Assembly: GCA_963693365.1 (NCBI GenBank)
Contig: CAVNZM010000002.1
Coordinates: forward strand, 13,206,001 to 13,270,000
Source of the DNA: Amoebidium appalachense
Taxonomy: Eukaryota > Ichthyosporea
Reading direction: 5' to 3'
DNA length: 64,000 nucleotides
Shown here: positions 63,819 through 64,000 of the stretch, one piece after another
Layout of the letters: every line of letters starts with the position of its first letter
Numbering within the stretch: the first letter of the stretch is position 1
The notes under the pieces: model-generated
Told to the model about the DNA's origin: nothing
Seen by the model: the letters and a program-made list of their open reading frames with translations, nothing else
Database searches by the model: none
Translations under genes and position numbers: made by a program

Positions 63819-64000
63819 GTGCACGTGATATGCACCCGTGTACGTGTGCACTCATGCACGTGCTAAGACGGTGTATCGGTAAACCTAGCAGGGGAAATGA
63901 TTAGCCCAACCTGTTTGGTGCTCCGGTGCACCCGACGTTTGTGTTGCACGTACACGTGATGTGTAAGTCCCGTCTCAGTACATATTTTCTGGTTGTAAGT
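63819..64000. other. 3' flank of TBCA
   Basis: Unique sequence after the TBCA stop; no AATAAA is visible before the window ends. Confidence 0.6.

Overview
The window is eukaryotic nuclear DNA: every recognisable gene is split into many short exons with GT-AG introns, there are no operons or Shine-Dalgarno sites, and most of the remaining sequence is microsatellite (GT/CA, GA/CT), homopolymer (runs of G or C up to 65 bases) or minisatellite. The gene content (a T-box transcription factor, p47/NSFL1C, MORC, TBCA, a Pho80/cyclin-Y-type cyclin and a CBS-family protein) points to an opisthokont, most likely a holozoan. An intron-rich unicellular relative of animals (for example an ichthyosporean or filasterean) or an early-branching animal would fit; the exact species is inference.

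Layout. 1-2266: no clear gene, a 17-bp-arm palindrome. 2267-13335 (+): MORC-family GHKL ATPase, 14 exons, 700 aa. 13568-14155 (-): two unrecognised coding exons. 14964-23842 (+): p47/NSFL1C-like p97 cofactor (UBA-SEP-UBX), 13 exons, 395 aa. 23843-29501: 3'UTR of p47, then mostly repeats, including a long foldback at about 27402-28050. 29502-34063 (-): T-box transcription factor, 7 exons, 495 aa. 34064-44812: mainly intergenic, with isolated candidate exons on the minus strand (a HAD-phosphatase C-terminus at 39358-39525 and an unrecognised terminal exon at 41824-42101). 44813-55428 (-): a cystathionine-beta-synthase-like protein, 14 exons, 419 aa, that keeps the fold and the paired C-terminal CBS domains but has lost the PLP-binding motifs. 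56234-58896 (-): Pho80/cyclin-Y-like cyclin, 4 coding exons, 248 aa. 60706-63818 (+): tubulin-binding cofactor A, 4 exons, 109 aa, divergent from the cyclin gene.

I built the exon models by hand, by matching reading frame across junctions, splice consensus and homology remembered from the families. In all six main genes every exon-exon junction is phase-consistent and each model reads from ATG to a stop. No transcript evidence was available. First exons are the least certain parts.

The genes are unrelated in function (chromatin ATPase, membrane fusion/p97 adaptor, developmental-type transcription factor, CBS-like sensor, cyclin, tubulin folding), so this is not a pathway cluster. The most unusual observations are the CBS-like pseudoenzyme, an interspersed repeat family whose copies all end in poly(C), splice sites embedded in GT/CA microsatellites, and short tandem copies of exon ends inside introns.
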